Below, in pieces: positions 8,041 through 19,506 of a DNA stretch of 64,000 nt (the first letter of the stretch is position 1; each line of letters opens with the position of its first letter). The DNA is from Bacillota bacterium (lineage in GTDB: Bacteria; Bacillota; Sulfobacillia; Sulfobacillales; Sulfobacillaceae). Below the pieces are notes generated by a model. That model was not told the origin of the DNA, ran no database searches, and saw only the letters and a list, made by a program, of their open reading frames with translations. Location of the stretch: NCBI GenBank assembly GCA_021784595.1, contig JAJYHT010000008.1, forward strand, positions 1-64,000. Reading direction: 5' to 3'. A program made the position numbers and the translations under genes.

Positions 8041-9911
8041 TAGGGGTTGGGGTGGGCCACTCGTTGAGAGCCATTTTCCACCAACTCTTGAACCCACAAT
8101 TCCAACATCAATAGCGCATAGACTTGACGCGACACGTTGGGTTGGTCGGGTCCCATCGCGTTTAACAGTCGTTCGACTGCTTGGGGTTGAAACCAGCCGC
8201 GTTCGCTAGCGCGCGTTCCCATTAGGGTGTCCCACGCAATTTCAGATAGTTTGCCCCCCAAAAGGGAAGTGAGGGGTGTGGGAAACCCCTGTTTAGGACG
8301 ATGCACGACCGGCCCTGGCAGATGGCGCCGGGCCACTTCGCGCAAGATGCGCTTATCTTCTCTTCCGCGGCGCCGCAACGCCAAGGGAATCGATAAGGCG
8401 AGTTCCACCACCTCATGGTCACAATAGGGAACGCGCACTTCCAAGTTGTGGTGCATCCCAATGCGGTCCGCTTTGAGCAACACGTCATCGGGCAAAAACC
8501 ACTTGATGTCAAATCCCTGCATGGCCTGCAGATCAGATATCGCCGCATGTTGAGACCAGTATTCCTCCACGATATCGGGTCGGTCGGCAGATGATATTCC
8601 CGGCATTAATAAACGACTCATCTGATCAGTCGAAAAAGTATATCCCACTCCCCGATAGCGTTCGGCCATCGGTTGCTCGGCGCGCGCCAGAGTTTTACTG
8701 CCAGGCCACCCCTGAGCAGCCCATAGACGCCGCCATGACCGTGGGATCTGCCGAATTCGCTCCAAACTAGCGGCTTCTCCATAGCCAGCGTAACCGGCAA
8801 AAATTTCATCGGCTCCCTCGCCTGACAACATTACCGTCTGGCTTTGCGCGGCAATGCGGGCGACCCCATCCAATGGCAGAACCGTTGGATCCGCCATCGG
8901 TTCATCCAGCACATACGCCAATTCTTTGACCCGCTCGGGCGTAATGGCCAGGTCCACTTCCACCCGATGCAAGGGCAGCCCAAAAGCATCTGCCACTTTT
9001 TTAGCCCAGGCGAATTCATCATAGCCGGGATACGATTCAGGAAACGCGGCCGACCAAGCCGATATCGGTCTATCCAAATTTTTCGCAGTCAGGGCAGCTA
9101 AAAGACTGGAATCCAGCCCACCCGACAAAAATATTCCCAACGGCACATCGGACACCAAATGGCTGGTGACCACTTCGTTTAAAAGCCCGTCTAGGCGATC
9201 CGCCCAGTAAGTAATGTCATAGGCATTTTGCGGGTCAACAATGTTGGGTTCCCAGTAAATCTGACGTTGACGGCGCCCGTCAGCATGCATTACCAATATT
9301 TCCCCAGGTCTCAACTTGGTCACGTTCTTCAATAGGGTATGCGGGGCCGGCACAAAGCGATGGCTCAAATAGGCGGGGATCCACTCTGTGTCGATCGCCG
9401 CTTGAAATCCTGGTGCAGCGACAAGCGCCTTTAGTTCGGAAGCAAACACCAACTGATCAGCTTGCTCCCACAGATATAACGGTTTTTGACCAATGCGATC
9501 CCGCGCCAACACTAAGCGGCGCCGTTTGCGATCCCAAATGGCCACCGCAAACATCCCAGAAATTTTTTCCACAAACCCCGTCCCATACTCTTCGTAGAGA
9601 TGGACCAGCACCTCGCCATCGGCATGGTTACGCAATCGATGACCTTGTGCTTCCACCAACGCCTTCAACGCGGGATAATTGTACAGTTCTCCATTAAATA
9701 TGGCCACCACCGCGTGATCTTCCGAATAGTACGGCTGCTTGCCCATAGCCACGTCCATGATCGAAAGACGCCGCATGCCCAATCCGATATTGCGTTCTGT
9801 AAATTGCCCCTCATCGTCAGGTCCACGATGCACCATTGAACCTAACATACCCGTCAGATCCGCCGCTCCAACCGCGCGATCCTTTCGCCAGATGCCTGCT
9901 ATTCCACACAT
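8013..9911 (-). CDS. asnB: Asparagine synthase (glutamine-hydrolysing)
   Basis: 632 residues. Makes asparagine from aspartate, ATP and glutamine. The mature N-terminus 'MCGIAGIW' carries the nucleophilic Cys2 of the class II glutaminase domain (residues 1 to about 210), with 'FNGELYN' and 'HRGPDDEG' lining the active site. The synthetase domain has the PP-loop 'SGGLDSSLL' near residue 260 and 'SGEGADEIFAGY' near 350. The ATG at 9911 is fixed by the need for Met-Cys and by GGAGG upstream. The 3' end overlaps the convergent YaaL-like gene by 28 nt. Length and motifs match AsnB/AsnO of spore-formers. Confidence 0.95.
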   Translation of the reverse strand: MCGIAGIWRKDRAVGAADLTGMLGSMVHRGPDDEGQFTERNIGLGMRRLSIMDVAMGKQPYYSEDHAVVAIFNGELYNYPALKALVEAQGHRLRNHADGEVLVHLYEEYGTGFVEKISGMFAVAIWDRKRRRLVLARDRIGQKPLYLWEQADQLVFASELKALVAAPGFQAAIDTEWIPAYLSHRFVPAPHTLLKNVTKLRPGEILVMHADGRRQRQIYWEPNIVDPQNAYDITYWADRLDGLLNEVVTSHLVSDVPLGIFLSGGLDSSLLAALTAKNLDRPISAWSAAFPESYPGYDEFAWAKKVADAFGLPLHRVEVDLAITPERVKELAYVLDEPMADPTVLPLDGVARIAAQSQTVMLSGEGADEIFAGYAGYGEAASLERIRQIPRSWRRLWAAQGWPGSKTLARAEQPMAERYRGVGYTFSTDQMSRLLMPGISSADRPDIVEEYWSQHAAISDLQAMQGFDIKWFLPDDVLLKADRIGMHHNLEVRVPYCDHEVVELALSIPLALRRRGREDKRILREVARRHLPGPVVHRPKQGFPTPLTSLLGGKLSEIAWDTLMGTRASERGWFQPQAVERLLNAMGPDQPNVSRQVYALLMLELWVQELVENGSQRVAHPNPYYTVPASPI

Positions 9912-10072
9912 GGTTTTCCGTACCTCCAGTGAAGACTCTCGCATAGGGTACCAAACTGCGTCCCATAAAACTTTAGATTTTGATGAGAGTTTTTTAATAC
10001 CGGTAGTATGTCCCATATTTGGCACAAAAAACGGAGGTGGTCCAATTCCACCTCCATCGCCATCCACGATAC

Positions 10073-11191
10073 CTAATCCAAATAGTCTTTCAACTTTTTG
10101 CTCCGAGTAGGATGCCGCAACTTTCTAAGCGCTTTGGCCTCGATCTGCCGAATGCGTTCACGGGTCACGCCAAATACCTGCCCTACCTCTTCCAAAGTCC
10201 GGGCCCGACCATCGTTTAATCCGAAACGCAGCCGTAAGACCTTTTCTTCACGGTTGGTCAGCGTATCTAAAACTTCTTCCAGTTGTTCCTTTAAAAGTTG
10301 ATAACCTGCAGCTTCAGCCGGTGCTGGAGCATCCTCGTCTTCAATAAAGTCCCCCAAATGGGAGTCTTCTTCTTCTCCAATCGGAGTTTCCAACGAAACG
10401 GGTTCCTGGGCGACTTTCAAGATCTCTCGCACCCGTTCCACTGTAATGCCCATTTCCTTGGCAATTTCCTCAGGAGCTGGTTCACGGCCATATTCTTGCA
10501 GCAGTTGGCGCTGCACCCGAATCAATTTGTTAATTGTTTCCACCATATGCACTGGAATCCGAATGGTCCGCGCTTGATCCGCAATGGCGCGGGTAATAGC
10601 CTGGCGAATCCACCATGTGGCGTAGGTGCTGAACTTATAGCCCTTGCGATAATCGAATTTCTCGACCGCCTTAATAAGACCCAAATTGCCTTCTTGAATG
10701 AGATCTAAAAAGAGCATTCCACGACCCACGTAGCGCTTAGCGATCGATACCACCAATCGCAAGTTGGCCTCCGCCAACTTGCGTTTAGCTTCCTCGTCGC
10801 CCGCCTCGATACGCTTTGCTAAAGTCACTTCTTCTTCAGCGGTCAATAAGGGAACCCGACCAATTTCCTTAAGATACATCCGCACCGGATCATCGATGGC
10901 GACTCCGTCCGGAATTGCTACTTCTTGGGCCACATCCTCGACCTCAGGCTCAACATCGTCAGGACCAGGGCCTGGTCCGTGATCGGGTTCTATCGCAATC
11001 TGCTCCCCTACCAGTTCGATGCCCAACTCCCCAAACATCTCGTAAATGGAGTCGATTTGGTCAGGGGGAAGGTCTATCGACTGCAGGGCATCCACGATCT
11101 CTCCATATGATAACTTGCCACGTTCCTGTCCTCGTCGAATGAGCGCTTGGACCTCATCAATTTGAGGCACCACGCGTTTTCCCTGCGCCAT
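10073..11191 (-). CDS. sigA: Primary sigma factor (sigma-A/RpoD)
   Basis: 372 residues, the usual length of Firmicute sigma-A. Region 1.1-like N-terminus (residues 10-55), then '[17 protein letters not shown]' (region 1.2), '[57 protein letters not shown]' in outline (regions 2.1-2.4), and '[28 protein letters not shown]' (region 4.2). The ATG at 11191 has AAAGGAGGG upstream and lies inside the last 35 nt of dnaG, so the two genes are coupled. This is the conserved dnaG-sigA macromolecular synthesis operon. Confidence 0.97.
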   Translation of the reverse strand: MAQGKRVVPQIDEVQALIRRGQERGKLSYGEIVDALQSIDLPPDQIDSIYEMFGELGIELVGEQIAIEPDHGPGPGPDDVEPEVEDVAQEVAIPDGVAIDDPVRMYLKEIGRVPLLTAEEEVTLAKRIEAGDEEAKRKLAEANLRLVVSIAKRYVGRGMLFLDLIQEGNLGLIKAVEKFDYRKGYKFSTYATWWIRQAITRAIADQARTIRIPVHMVETINKLIRVQRQLLQEYGREPAPEEIAKEMGITVERVREILKVAQEPVSLETPIGEEEDSHLGDFIEDEDAPAPAEAAGYQLLKEQLEEVLDTLTNREEKVLRLRFGLNDGRARTLEEVGQVFGVTRERIRQIEAKALRKLRHPTRSKKLKDYLD

Positions 11192-12971
11192 AATATCCCT
11201 CCTTTCCCTGTCGCGTTGTAGTGTGTACTCCATTTTTAGTCATCGACAACTGCTGCTGTTCTCGGCGCACTTCTTCCAGCAACTCAGGAGCGGCATCTCC
11301 CTTTTGTATCCGCTCTTTTAGATAATTCCACCGTTGAACTTGCCGTTGCCTTGCGATGGCTGCAATGTAATCGTTAATCGCCGGAATCCCTCCATCCGGG
11401 CCCTGATAGTGCACCGCTTCAACCACCAAAGGCCGTACCTCGAGGTCCACTATTTCCACCCAGCGAGCTCTGTCGCGTGCCGTTCCGGCTGCAATATCCG
11501 CTAACACTGTCTCCAATCCCAGCTCCTTTACCCACTCCTGCAACTGGTCCATCACGAGGGGCACCTGATCCGGATGGCGCAACAGCAAAGCCAACAACTG
11601 CACAGCATAAGACGCCAGGCGTGATGGCACCTGTGCCGTTCTCTCCATATTATGCCTATTTTTTCCGAATGTATGCCGTGCATCTTGCCAAACGCCAAAA
11701 CTTTGTGCTAAAATGCTTGGATTAATTCGAAGGCGTTGTGCCATCTGCTCCAAGTACCCCATTTTTTCTACTGGATCGCCTACCACATTCCACAAAGGCT
11801 TAATCCGTTCCGTAAACTTGGCTTTGCCGCGCGGCGTCATAATTTCTGGATCAGACATCGCTTGATTAATGATATAGGTGAGATAGGGCATGCGCTGCTC
11901 AATCCCCTCTCTCAATGACTCTACGCCAAACCTGGCGACACATTCGTCAGGGTCCTTGACCCCATCTGGCAACCGTACGCAATTAACCTGCAACCCTGCA
12001 CTGGACAATACCATAAACGCCCGTTCCAGGGCTTCTTGCCCAGCGCTGTCTTGATCGTACAGCATATCCACTTCCTGGTGAAAGCGAGCTAGATATCGAG
12101 CTTGTCCTTCCGTAAAACTAGTACCCAACGTCGCCACTGCTTGAGTGACTTCGGCTTGATGACACGCGATGACGTCAAAATATCCCTCCACGACCAACGG
12201 CCGTTGCCCGCGCCGCCAGGCAGCCCTAGCCCAGTGGCTGGCGTAAAGCAGGGTACCCTTGCGAAACAATGGCGTGTCTGGAGAATTCAAGTATTTGGGT
12301 TCCTGACCTCCCGATAGCGCCCGGCCTCCAAAACCCACCACGTGGCCATCACGATCCCAAATAGGAAACATCAAACGATCCCGCCATCGATCCACCACTC
12401 CTGAACTTTGCCGACGACGGACGACAACCCCTGCCTGCTCCATCTCTTCCGCGGTTACCCCATGCTTGGTTAAGTATTGCACCAAACCTTCCCACTGGTC
12501 GGGCGCATAACCCAACTCGAAGCGTTCACAGAGAGCCGGTGAAATCTTGCGCTTTTGGAGGTACTCGTCGTAAGCCAATGACTGGCGGGCGTTAACTAGA
12601 AAATATTCCACCGTCCACTCCAGCACCGCTCTTAGTCGCTTATAGATCCGTTGTTGCGGGTTGTCCGCCCCTCTGTCCAAAGGCGCGATCCCAGCTTGTT
12701 GCGCCAACCCTTCCACGACTTCCTTAAACTCTCTGCCTTCACGCTGTACCAAAAACGTAAATACGGTACCACCCGCATGGCAACCAAAGCAATAAAACAA
12801 TTTCTGCTCTGGGTCGACACTGAATGAAGGCGTCTTCTCGTTGTGAAACGGACAGAGCCCCCAATAATTGCGCCCTTTGCGTTTGAGTGCGACATGCCGT
12901 CCGATAACCTCAATGATATCCGTGGCCTCGCGTACGGCACCGATCCACTCTTCATATTGTTGTTCTGCCAT
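11157..12971 (-). CDS. dnaG: DNA primase
   Basis: 604 residues. Synthesises RNA primers for replication. The N-terminal zinc domain is CPFH...CFGCH (residues about 41-64). The TOPRIM domain has '[16 protein letters not shown]' (Glu near 270) and '[11 protein letters not shown]' (metal-binding Asp pair near 315). The C-terminal helicase-binding region is divergent, as usual. Start is the ATG at 12971. The 3' end overlaps sigA by 35 nt. Confidence 0.97.
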   Translation of the reverse strand: MAEQQYEEWIGAVREATDIIEVIGRHVALKRKGRNYWGLCPFHNEKTPSFSVDPEQKLFYCFGCHAGGTVFTFLVQREGREFKEVVEGLAQQAGIAPLDRGADNPQQRIYKRLRAVLEWTVEYFLVNARQSLAYDEYLQKRKISPALCERFELGYAPDQWEGLVQYLTKHGVTAEEMEQAGVVVRRRQSSGVVDRWRDRLMFPIWDRDGHVVGFGGRALSGGQEPKYLNSPDTPLFRKGTLLYASHWARAAWRRGQRPLVVEGYFDVIACHQAEVTQAVATLGTSFTEGQARYLARFHQEVDMLYDQDSAGQEALERAFMVLSSAGLQVNCVRLPDGVKDPDECVARFGVESLREGIEQRMPYLTYIINQAMSDPEIMTPRGKAKFTERIKPLWNVVGDPVEKMGYLEQMAQRLRINPSILAQSFGVWQDARHTFGKNRHNMERTAQVPSRLASYAVQLLALLLRHPDQVPLVMDQLQEWVKELGLETVLADIAAGTARDRARWVEIVDLEVRPLVVEAVHYQGPDGGIPAINDYIAAIARQRQVQRWNYLKERIQKGDAAPELLEEVRREQQQLSMTKNGVHTTTRQGKEGYYGAGKTRGASN

Positions 12972-13065
12972 GCCGCATCACTCCCACGTCATGACAAAAA
13001 TTCGCCATTAATTAAGATATTCCTGCTAGAGATCGCATCTTTCATCAAAAGGTTAAGTTCGCTAC

Positions 13066-13105
13066 AATAGGCGAACCCCCCTCGCTATGGGGAAGTTCGC
13101 CTATT
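13066..13105. terminator. Strong 11-bp hairpin between ppdK and dnaG
   Basis: AATAGGCGAAC (13066-13076) and GTTCGCCTATT (13095-13105) are perfect inverted repeats, and the inner C-run and G-run can extend the stem. It lies 12 nt downstream of the ppdK stop. No long T-run follows on the minus strand, so termination may be incomplete; it would separate ppdK from dnaG-sigA. Confidence 0.55.
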
Positions 13106-13117
13106 CGACGATGAAAC

Positions 13118-15748
13118 TTAATGGCGAAGATTGGCTTGGGCGGCCGCTAACCGGGCAATAGGCACCCTATACGGTGAACAGCTGACATAATTTAGCCCCA
13201 CCAAATGACAAAATTCAATTGAGTTGGGATCCCCTCCGTGCTCCCCGCAAATCCCTACGGTGAGATCGGGACGAGTCCGGCGTCCTTCCTCCAAACCAAT
13301 CTGGATCAGTCTGCCTACGCCTTCGCGATCCAGAACCATGAACGGGTTTTCGGTCAGGATTTTTTCCGCCATATAGGTGGGAAGAAATTTTGCTTCGGCA
13401 TCATCCCGGCTATATCCAAACGTCGTCTGCGTTAAGTCATTGGTGCCAAAAGAAAAGAACTGTGCATCTTTGGCGATCTCGCCCGCAATTAAGGCAGCGC
13501 GGGGCACCTCTATCATGGTTCCAATGTGATACGGCAGATCTTGGCCCGTTTCCTCGCCTACGGATTGGTTAACCTGGGCTACCAAATCCCGCATGACTTG
13601 CAATTCTTTAACCGTTCCCACCAAGGGTATCATCACTTCCACCACTGGGTTCAACCCTTCTTGGATAAGTTGGGCTTCGGCGCGAAAAATTGCTTCAGCT
13701 TGCATAGCATAGATTTCGGGGTACACAATTCCTAACCGCACTCCCCGAAACCCCAACATCGGATTAAATTCAAAGAGTGTCCGGGAACGTCGTAGAACCG
13801 CTTCCAACCGCACTGTCTCTTTGTGGGAATTGTCAGCGCGGGCTATGTTGAGTGCACGTTCGGTATCTTCGATATCAGGAAGAAACTCGTGCAAGGGCGG
13901 ATCTAGCAGTCGAATCGTCACCGAATATCCATCCATGGCCTTGAGGATTCCGTAGAAATCGCCTTGCTGCATGGGGAGCAGCTTGGCTAAAGCCATCTTT
14001 CGCTCATCCAAAGTTTCTGCCAAAATCATCTCCTGCACTGCCGGCAGCCGGTCATGCCCCATAAACATATGCTCGGTGCGGCACAAGCCTACGCCGTGGG
14101 CACCCAACTCGCGCGCTAGGGCCGCATCTTCGGGAGTGTCCGCATTGGCTTCAATACCGAGTTTCTTATGGGCGTCAGCCCATTCCAGAAGGCGGTTGAA
14201 CTCAGGAGAGAGCCCGGGTTCTACCGTGGGCACCTGACCCAACACCACGCGCCCGGTGCCGCCATCAATGGTAATCACGGCGTCTCGTTCCACACGCACT
14301 TCACCTGCCAAGAAGTACCCTTGGGAAAGAACAATTTGAATCTGGTCACACCCAGTGACTGCCGGCTTTCCCATTCCACGCGCCACAATGGCCGCGTGAG
14401 AGGTCATGCCTCCGCGACTGGTCAACACACCCTGGGCCGCTACAATCCCATGGATGTCATCGGGCGTCGTCTCCGGACGCACCAGGACCACCGCTTCTCC
14501 TTGGTTGCCCCGCCGCTCTGCCTCGTCGGCATCAAACACTACTTTGCCTGATGCTGCACCCGGCGACGCTGGCAGCCCCTGCGCCAGGACATCCAAGGGA
14601 GCGTCTGGATCAATTTGCCGATACAAGAGGCGGGCTACTTGGTCGGGATCTTGTCGCAACAAGGCCTCAGGTTGTGTGATCACGCCATCATCCACGAGGT
14701 CCACCGCAATCTTGACGGCGGCGCGCGCCGTGCGTTTTCCGGTACGTGTCTGCAACAAGTATAAGGTTTGGTTCTCTACGGTAAATTCAATATCTTGCAT
14801 ATCGCGATAATGGGTCTCCAAAAGGCGACACACATCGGTCAGCTCTTGAAAGGTTGCCGGCATTTCATCGGCCATCTCTTCAATCGGTTTCGGTGTGCGA
14901 ATGCCAGCTACAACATCTTCGCCTTGCGCATTGATGAGATATTCGCCATACATTCCTCCGTCCCCTGTGTTCGGATTGCGGGTAAACAATACCCCGGTTG
15001 CTGAGGTGTTGCCCATGTTGCCGAACACCATCGATTGCACATTGACCGCCGTGCCCAAGTCATTGGAAATTTTGTTCAGCCGTCGATAGACAACTGCTCG
15101 CGGATTCTTCCAAGAATCAAATACCGCACGAATCGCCATTTCCAGCTGCTCACGAGGGTCAGTGGGAAAATCTCGTCCCGTGGTGTGTTGGACCAATGCC
15201 AAGTACCGCGAGACCAGTGTCTCTAAATGTTGTGCGGTGAGACTTGTATCTTCTGATACCCCCACTTCCGATTTAAGATCCGCCAAGATCTGCTCGAAAC
15301 GGTGATGTTCCATGTGCATGACCACATTGCCAAACATCTGAATAAAACGGCGATAACTATCGAGCGCAAACCGAGGATTTCCCGTCAACGCCGCCAAACC
15401 CTGCACCGTTTCCCGATTCAGTCCCAAGTTTAGGACCGTATCCATCATTCCTGGCATCGAGATGGGCGCCCCTGACCTCACCGAGACCAACAGCGGCTTG
15501 GCCACATCGCCCAGACGCTTGCCGATTTTATCTTCCAACAGGGTCAAATTTTCCCACACTTGATCCATCATTCCTTGGGGATACGCTCCCGAATCCTGAT
15601 AGACATTGCACGCTTGGGTCGTGATGGTAAATCCCGGCGGCACTGGCAGCCCGATACGGCTCATTTCCGCCAACCCGGCACCCTTTCCTCCCAATAGATC
15701 CTTTTGATCTCCATGGCCTTCTTCAAACCGAAACACATAGCGGGTCAT
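13118..15748 (-). CDS. ppdK: Pyruvate, phosphate dikinase
   Basis: 876 residues, standard for PPDK. Interconverts pyruvate, ATP and Pi with PEP, AMP and PPi. N-terminal ATP-grasp domain opens 'TRYVFRFEEGHGDQKDLLGGKGAGLAEM'. The central phosphohistidine domain has 'GGMTSHAAIVARGMGKPAV' near residue 450, with the catalytic His and the regulatory Thr preceding it by two. The C-terminal PEP/pyruvate barrel ends 'GICGEHGGDP'. The ATG at 15748 is preferred (GGAGG 10 nt away) to a TTG two codons earlier. It lies 19 nt after the gene for its own regulator, an arrangement that supports the function of both. Confidence 0.96.
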   Translation of the reverse strand: MTRYVFRFEEGHGDQKDLLGGKGAGLAEMSRIGLPVPPGFTITTQACNVYQDSGAYPQGMMDQVWENLTLLEDKIGKRLGDVAKPLLVSVRSGAPISMPGMMDTVLNLGLNRETVQGLAALTGNPRFALDSYRRFIQMFGNVVMHMEHHRFEQILADLKSEVGVSEDTSLTAQHLETLVSRYLALVQHTTGRDFPTDPREQLEMAIRAVFDSWKNPRAVVYRRLNKISNDLGTAVNVQSMVFGNMGNTSATGVLFTRNPNTGDGGMYGEYLINAQGEDVVAGIRTPKPIEEMADEMPATFQELTDVCRLLETHYRDMQDIEFTVENQTLYLLQTRTGKRTARAAVKIAVDLVDDGVITQPEALLRQDPDQVARLLYRQIDPDAPLDVLAQGLPASPGAASGKVVFDADEAERRGNQGEAVVLVRPETTPDDIHGIVAAQGVLTSRGGMTSHAAIVARGMGKPAVTGCDQIQIVLSQGYFLAGEVRVERDAVITIDGGTGRVVLGQVPTVEPGLSPEFNRLLEWADAHKKLGIEANADTPEDAALARELGAHGVGLCRTEHMFMGHDRLPAVQEMILAETLDERKMALAKLLPMQQGDFYGILKAMDGYSVTIRLLDPPLHEFLPDIEDTERALNIARADNSHKETVRLEAVLRRSRTLFEFNPMLGFRGVRLGIVYPEIYAMQAEAIFRAEAQLIQEGLNPVVEVMIPLVGTVKELQVMRDLVAQVNQSVGEETGQDLPYHIGTMIEVPRAALIAGEIAKDAQFFSFGTNDLTQTTFGYSRDDAEAKFLPTYMAEKILTENPFMVLDREGVGRLIQIGLEEGRRTRPDLTVGICGEHGGDPNSIEFCHLVGLNYVSCSPYRVPIARLAAAQANLRH

Positions 15749-15767
15749 TTTCAAATGTCCTCCTCGC

Positions 15768-16574
15768 TTAGCGGCGTTTTAGTTCGAGTACCCGACTAGC
15801 AGTTTCTTCCACTGCGTGGTTACTAACATCAATCACAGGACATTTCAAACGGGTGAAGATATCCCAGGCATAGTCTAATTCCGCCATAATCCGATCAATG
15901 GTGGCATACTGGGCTGAAGACCCCAATCCCAAGGTCTTTAGCCGCTGGCGTCGAATACTCATGAGCAATTCAGGGTCGATAATAAGACCTACGGCTTTCT
16001 CCCGCCCTGCGGCAAACACTTCCGCCGGCACGGGAATTTCAGGTACCAAGGGAACGTTGGCCACCTTTAACCGATGGTTGGCTAAATAAAGACTGACGGG
16101 AGTCTTGCTGGTTCGCGAAACTCCCAGCAACACCACGTCAGCGTCCCGAATTCCCCTTGGATCTTTGCCATCGTCATATTTAACGGCAAATTCCACAGCT
16201 TCCACCTTGTCAAAATAATCCCGGTCCAACCGATGACTTAAACCGGGCACCAGTTGCGGAGAAATCCCAAGCACTTCTTCTAGCGCGTCCAATACCGGGC
16301 CCATGATATCAACATGGGGCACTTGGCGCAGTGTGGCAATTTCATTTAGATGCTCGCGCAATTCCGGCTTCACCAAAGTGTATACAATCACCGCACGTTC
16401 ATGGGCGGCACGCTCCACCACACCATCTACGCCAGCCATGTCGGCAACGTGAGACACACGCTCAACTTTGATCACGCCGCGATCCTCAAACTGGATCGCA
16501 GCGCCATGGACCACACGTTCCGCCGTCTCCCCTAAGGAGTCAGACACGATATAGACCCGAGCCTCTTGTCTCAT
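15768..16574 (-). CDS. ppsR: PPDK regulatory kinase/phosphorylase (DUF299, YqfL type)
   Basis: 268 residues. Family knowledge: this bifunctional enzyme phosphorylates PPDK (or PEP synthase) on the threonine near the catalytic histidine using ADP, and removes it with Pi. The N-terminal 'VYIVSDSLGETAERV' and the P-loop-like 'LLGVSRTSKTPVSLYLA' (near residue 145) identify the family. It precedes ppdK in the same operon and follows glyS by 6 nt. The Bacillus homologue YqfL sits at the same place upstream of dnaG. Confidence 0.92.
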   Translation of the reverse strand: MRQEARVYIVSDSLGETAERVVHGAAIQFEDRGVIKVERVSHVADMAGVDGVVERAAHERAVIVYTLVKPELREHLNEIATLRQVPHVDIMGPVLDALEEVLGISPQLVPGLSHRLDRDYFDKVEAVEFAVKYDDGKDPRGIRDADVVLLGVSRTSKTPVSLYLANHRLKVANVPLVPEIPVPAEVFAAGREKAVGLIIDPELLMSIRRQRLKTLGLGSSAQYATIDRIMAELDYAWDIFTRLKCPVIDVSNHAVEETASRVLELKRR

Positions 16575-16580
16575 GTGTTG

Positions 16581-18629
16581 TTATTCCACCACGCTTAGAT
16601 CAAAGTATCGTCGCAGGCCCTGATTCACCCACGACAATAACGCCAAACGGCGCTCTCTTACTGCTTGGTCTGGGTCCATTATCAGAACCTGGTCAAATAC
16701 CGCATTAACCGCCCGCGCGGTATGCTGGGCATGCTGCCACCATGAGTCTGGCGACAATTGCCCATCCTGCAGGGGCTGGGCAGCCTCAATCAGTGCCTGT
16801 TCAACTGCCTGATACTGATATCCGTGTTCTACCATCCCTGGCGCCTCCCAAGACCGCTCTTTAGGCACTACCCGATCCACTCGCTTGAATGCTTGAGCCA
16901 CTGTCATCCACTCTTTGTCCCGAGTTAGCTCTAAAAGCCATTTTATGCGATCCCGCACGTTGATCCATGGTTGAGGAATCATTAGCACTGCCCGGATTAG
17001 CGGTGCCGGAAACTCTTCGGTCAGATGATGTAAAAGACGCTGCGCTACTAAATCATAGGCTTCCTCCGCCACGGTTTGAGAAAATCCCGCCAGTTGCGCC
17101 GTCACCTTGATCATTTCATGGACAGCGCGATTGTGCAAGACCAAACCTTCGCTGGCCACCCGGCCGATGGCGAGCGCCGCCCGCCGCAGGCCAAAAGGGT
17201 CCTCGGAACCACTAGGCTTTAATCCGTTGGCAAACGCCATAACCAGCGTGTCCGTGCGGTCCAATAGCACCAGCCATTGTCCTAAGGCGGATTCGGGGAT
17301 ACGGTCCAGAGGGGATTTTGGTCGATATTGATCTTTTATCGCTTCGGACAGCCATGACGATTCACCCTCTAATTGCGCGTAAATCGCCCCCATCTCACCC
17401 TGCAGTTCAGGAAACTCCTGCACCACATGCGTCAGCAAATCCGCCTTAAAAAGGTCGATAGCGCGATCCGCTACCCCTAGTTCGGAATCCGTCAAATTCC
17501 ACCAATCCCGAGTTTTTTGCCACATACGGTGCATGCGGTCCAATTTTTCGCCATAGGTTCCCATTCTCGCATGAAAAATCACTGACCGCAGGTTGCCAAG
17601 CCGATCTGCCAGACGCACTGCACGGTCCAACCGATAAAAATATTGGGCATCGGATAATCGTGCGCGCAACACTTTTTGATTGCCCCGCACCACCAAATCC
17701 AGACGGTCCCCGACGCCGTTTCGCACCCCCACAAACGCGGGCAGTAAGTGGCCTTGGGCATCGTAAATCGGAAAGTACCGCTGATGAACCTTCATGGAGG
17801 TGACCAAAACCGGAGCGGGGATTTGCAGAAATTCGTCATCAAAACGCCCCAAAAACGGCGTAGGCCATTCCACCAGGTTTTGCACTTCTTCCAACAATTC
17901 GGGATCCCAGTCGACCACGCCATCCACTGAACGCGCCAAACGTTCCCCCTCGGCAACAATGTGCTGTTGGCGGCCGACGATGGAAATCATCACCCGACTT
18001 TGCTCCAAGACCTTCCAAAAATCCTCTGGACCGCTATATGCCACGGCCTCGGGATGATCCGTGCGATTGCCATAGGTCAAAGCTTGGCTTTTCACTCCGG
18101 CCAGCGCCATGGGAACCAGTTGACCGTCGATCCAAAGTGCCAACCACCGCACAGGACGGATAAACCGGTAATCATTTATGCTCCAACGAATGCTTCGGGG
18201 AAGAGCAAGATTGCCAAAGGCCCGGGTCAAAATATCAGGGAACAACGCTGAGACCGATGCTACTGGTTGTGCCTTTGTTGCCGCCACATACCTTTTGCTG
18301 CCTTCCTCGATTTCATGGAGTGCTCCGGGCGCTAGCCCCACCCGGCGGCAAAAACCCAATAAGGCTGGCGTCGGGTTGCCATCCGTCCCATAAGCCACAC
18401 TCCACAATGGCCCGCGCACTGTGTCCGAGCTTGGCGTCTGTTCCGCCAAGACTGAACCCCAAATGACCAGGCGCCTGGGCGTGGCCTCATGGGCCAGCGG
18501 TTTGTGGAACAAGCGATTTTGCCTCAAACCCTCAGTCAATCCTTGATTTAACTCTCCGGCTAGGACCGCCACGTATTGGCTGGGAATCTCTTCAGCCCCA
18601 ATCTCCAGTAAAAACGGCATAGAATTCAC
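16581..18629 (-). CDS. glyS: Glycyl-tRNA synthetase beta subunit
   Basis: 682 residues of the tetrameric bacterial GlyRS, which charges tRNA-Gly together with GlyQ. The N-terminus '[15 protein letters not shown]' and 'LPRSIRW' are typical, and the C-terminal part carries the anticodon-binding/DALR-like region ('RVDRVVPKE'). The GTG at 18629 overlaps the glyQ stop (GTGA) and has GGAGG 10 nt upstream; an ATG three codons later would be too far from that site. Confidence 0.96.
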   Translation of the reverse strand: MNSMPFLLEIGAEEIPSQYVAVLAGELNQGLTEGLRQNRLFHKPLAHEATPRRLVIWGSVLAEQTPSSDTVRGPLWSVAYGTDGNPTPALLGFCRRVGLAPGALHEIEEGSKRYVAATKAQPVASVSALFPDILTRAFGNLALPRSIRWSINDYRFIRPVRWLALWIDGQLVPMALAGVKSQALTYGNRTDHPEAVAYSGPEDFWKVLEQSRVMISIVGRQQHIVAEGERLARSVDGVVDWDPELLEEVQNLVEWPTPFLGRFDDEFLQIPAPVLVTSMKVHQRYFPIYDAQGHLLPAFVGVRNGVGDRLDLVVRGNQKVLRARLSDAQYFYRLDRAVRLADRLGNLRSVIFHARMGTYGEKLDRMHRMWQKTRDWWNLTDSELGVADRAIDLFKADLLTHVVQEFPELQGEMGAIYAQLEGESSWLSEAIKDQYRPKSPLDRIPESALGQWLVLLDRTDTLVMAFANGLKPSGSEDPFGLRRAALAIGRVASEGLVLHNRAVHEMIKVTAQLAGFSQTVAEEAYDLVAQRLLHHLTEEFPAPLIRAVLMIPQPWINVRDRIKWLLELTRDKEWMTVAQAFKRVDRVVPKERSWEAPGMVEHGYQYQAVEQALIEAAQPLQDGQLSPDSWWQHAQHTARAVNAVFDQVLIMDPDQAVRERRLALLSWVNQGLRRYFDLSVVE

Positions 18630-19492
18630 GAGGACGCCACCTCCAACGGAGTGATTTGCGCCAAATAAACTTGGGCAGCGCGACGAGCCAGCTTGCGCAG
18701 GCGCCCTAAGTAGGCTTGACGTTCCGTAATCGAAATGACTCCCCGGGCATCCAGCGTGTTAAAGATGTGGGATGCCTTGACCAAAAACTCATATCCAGGC
18801 CGCAACACACCGGTTTCTATCAGGCGTTGCGATTCTTTCTCATAGAGGTCAAACAGTTGCAGCAGGACCATTGGGTCCGCCGCTTCAAAACTATAAGTCG
18901 CCTGCTCCCACTCGACTCGTTTGAATAAATCGCGATAATAGACCCCCGGTGCCCACTCGATGGACCAGATGTCATCAACGTTGGCCAAATAGCTGGTCAG
19001 TCGCTCCAACCCGTAAGTCAATTCGGCCGATACCGGGCGGCATTCAAATCCGCCCATTTGCTGGAAGTAAGTAAACTGGCTAATTTCCATGCCATCCAAC
19101 CACACTTCCCAACCCAGGCCCCAAGCTCCAATGCTTGGCTGCTCCCAGTTATCCTCGACCAGGCGGATGTCGTGCTCTTTGCGGTTGATTCCTAAGGCTT
19201 GTAGACTGCCCAAGTAGAGCTCGACCACATCATCTGGAGCAGGTTTGAGCAGCACCTGAAATTGGTGGTGCTGATAGACCCGGTTGGGATTGTCCCCATA
19301 ACGGCCATCCACCGGTCGCCTCGACGGCTGAACATATCCCACCCGCCAGGCATCCGGGCCCAAGGACCGAAAAAAGGTCAACGGGTTCATCGTGCCAGCA
19401 CCCATTTCCAAGTCATAAGGCTCGGCAATCAATACGCCGGCCCGTTTCCAATATTCTTTCAATGTAGACACAACATCTTGCAACGTCGTCAT
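18626..19492 (-). CDS. glyQ: Glycyl-tRNA synthetase alpha subunit
   Basis: 288 residues, full length. Contains the class II catalytic core: '[21 protein letters not shown]', '[29 protein letters not shown]' in outline (motif 2 region), and '[10 protein letters not shown]...[11 protein letters not shown]'. Coupled to glyS by a 4-nt overlap and preceded by recO. Confidence 0.97.
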   Translation of the reverse strand: MTTLQDVVSTLKEYWKRAGVLIAEPYDLEMGAGTMNPLTFFRSLGPDAWRVGYVQPSRRPVDGRYGDNPNRVYQHHQFQVLLKPAPDDVVELYLGSLQALGINRKEHDIRLVEDNWEQPSIGAWGLGWEVWLDGMEISQFTYFQQMGGFECRPVSAELTYGLERLTSYLANVDDIWSIEWAPGVYYRDLFKRVEWEQATYSFEAADPMVLLQLFDLYEKESQRLIETGVLRPGYEFLVKASHIFNTLDARGVISITERQAYLGRLRKLARRAAQVYLAQITPLEVASS

Positions 19493-19506
19493 GTGATTGC
19501 CACTTC

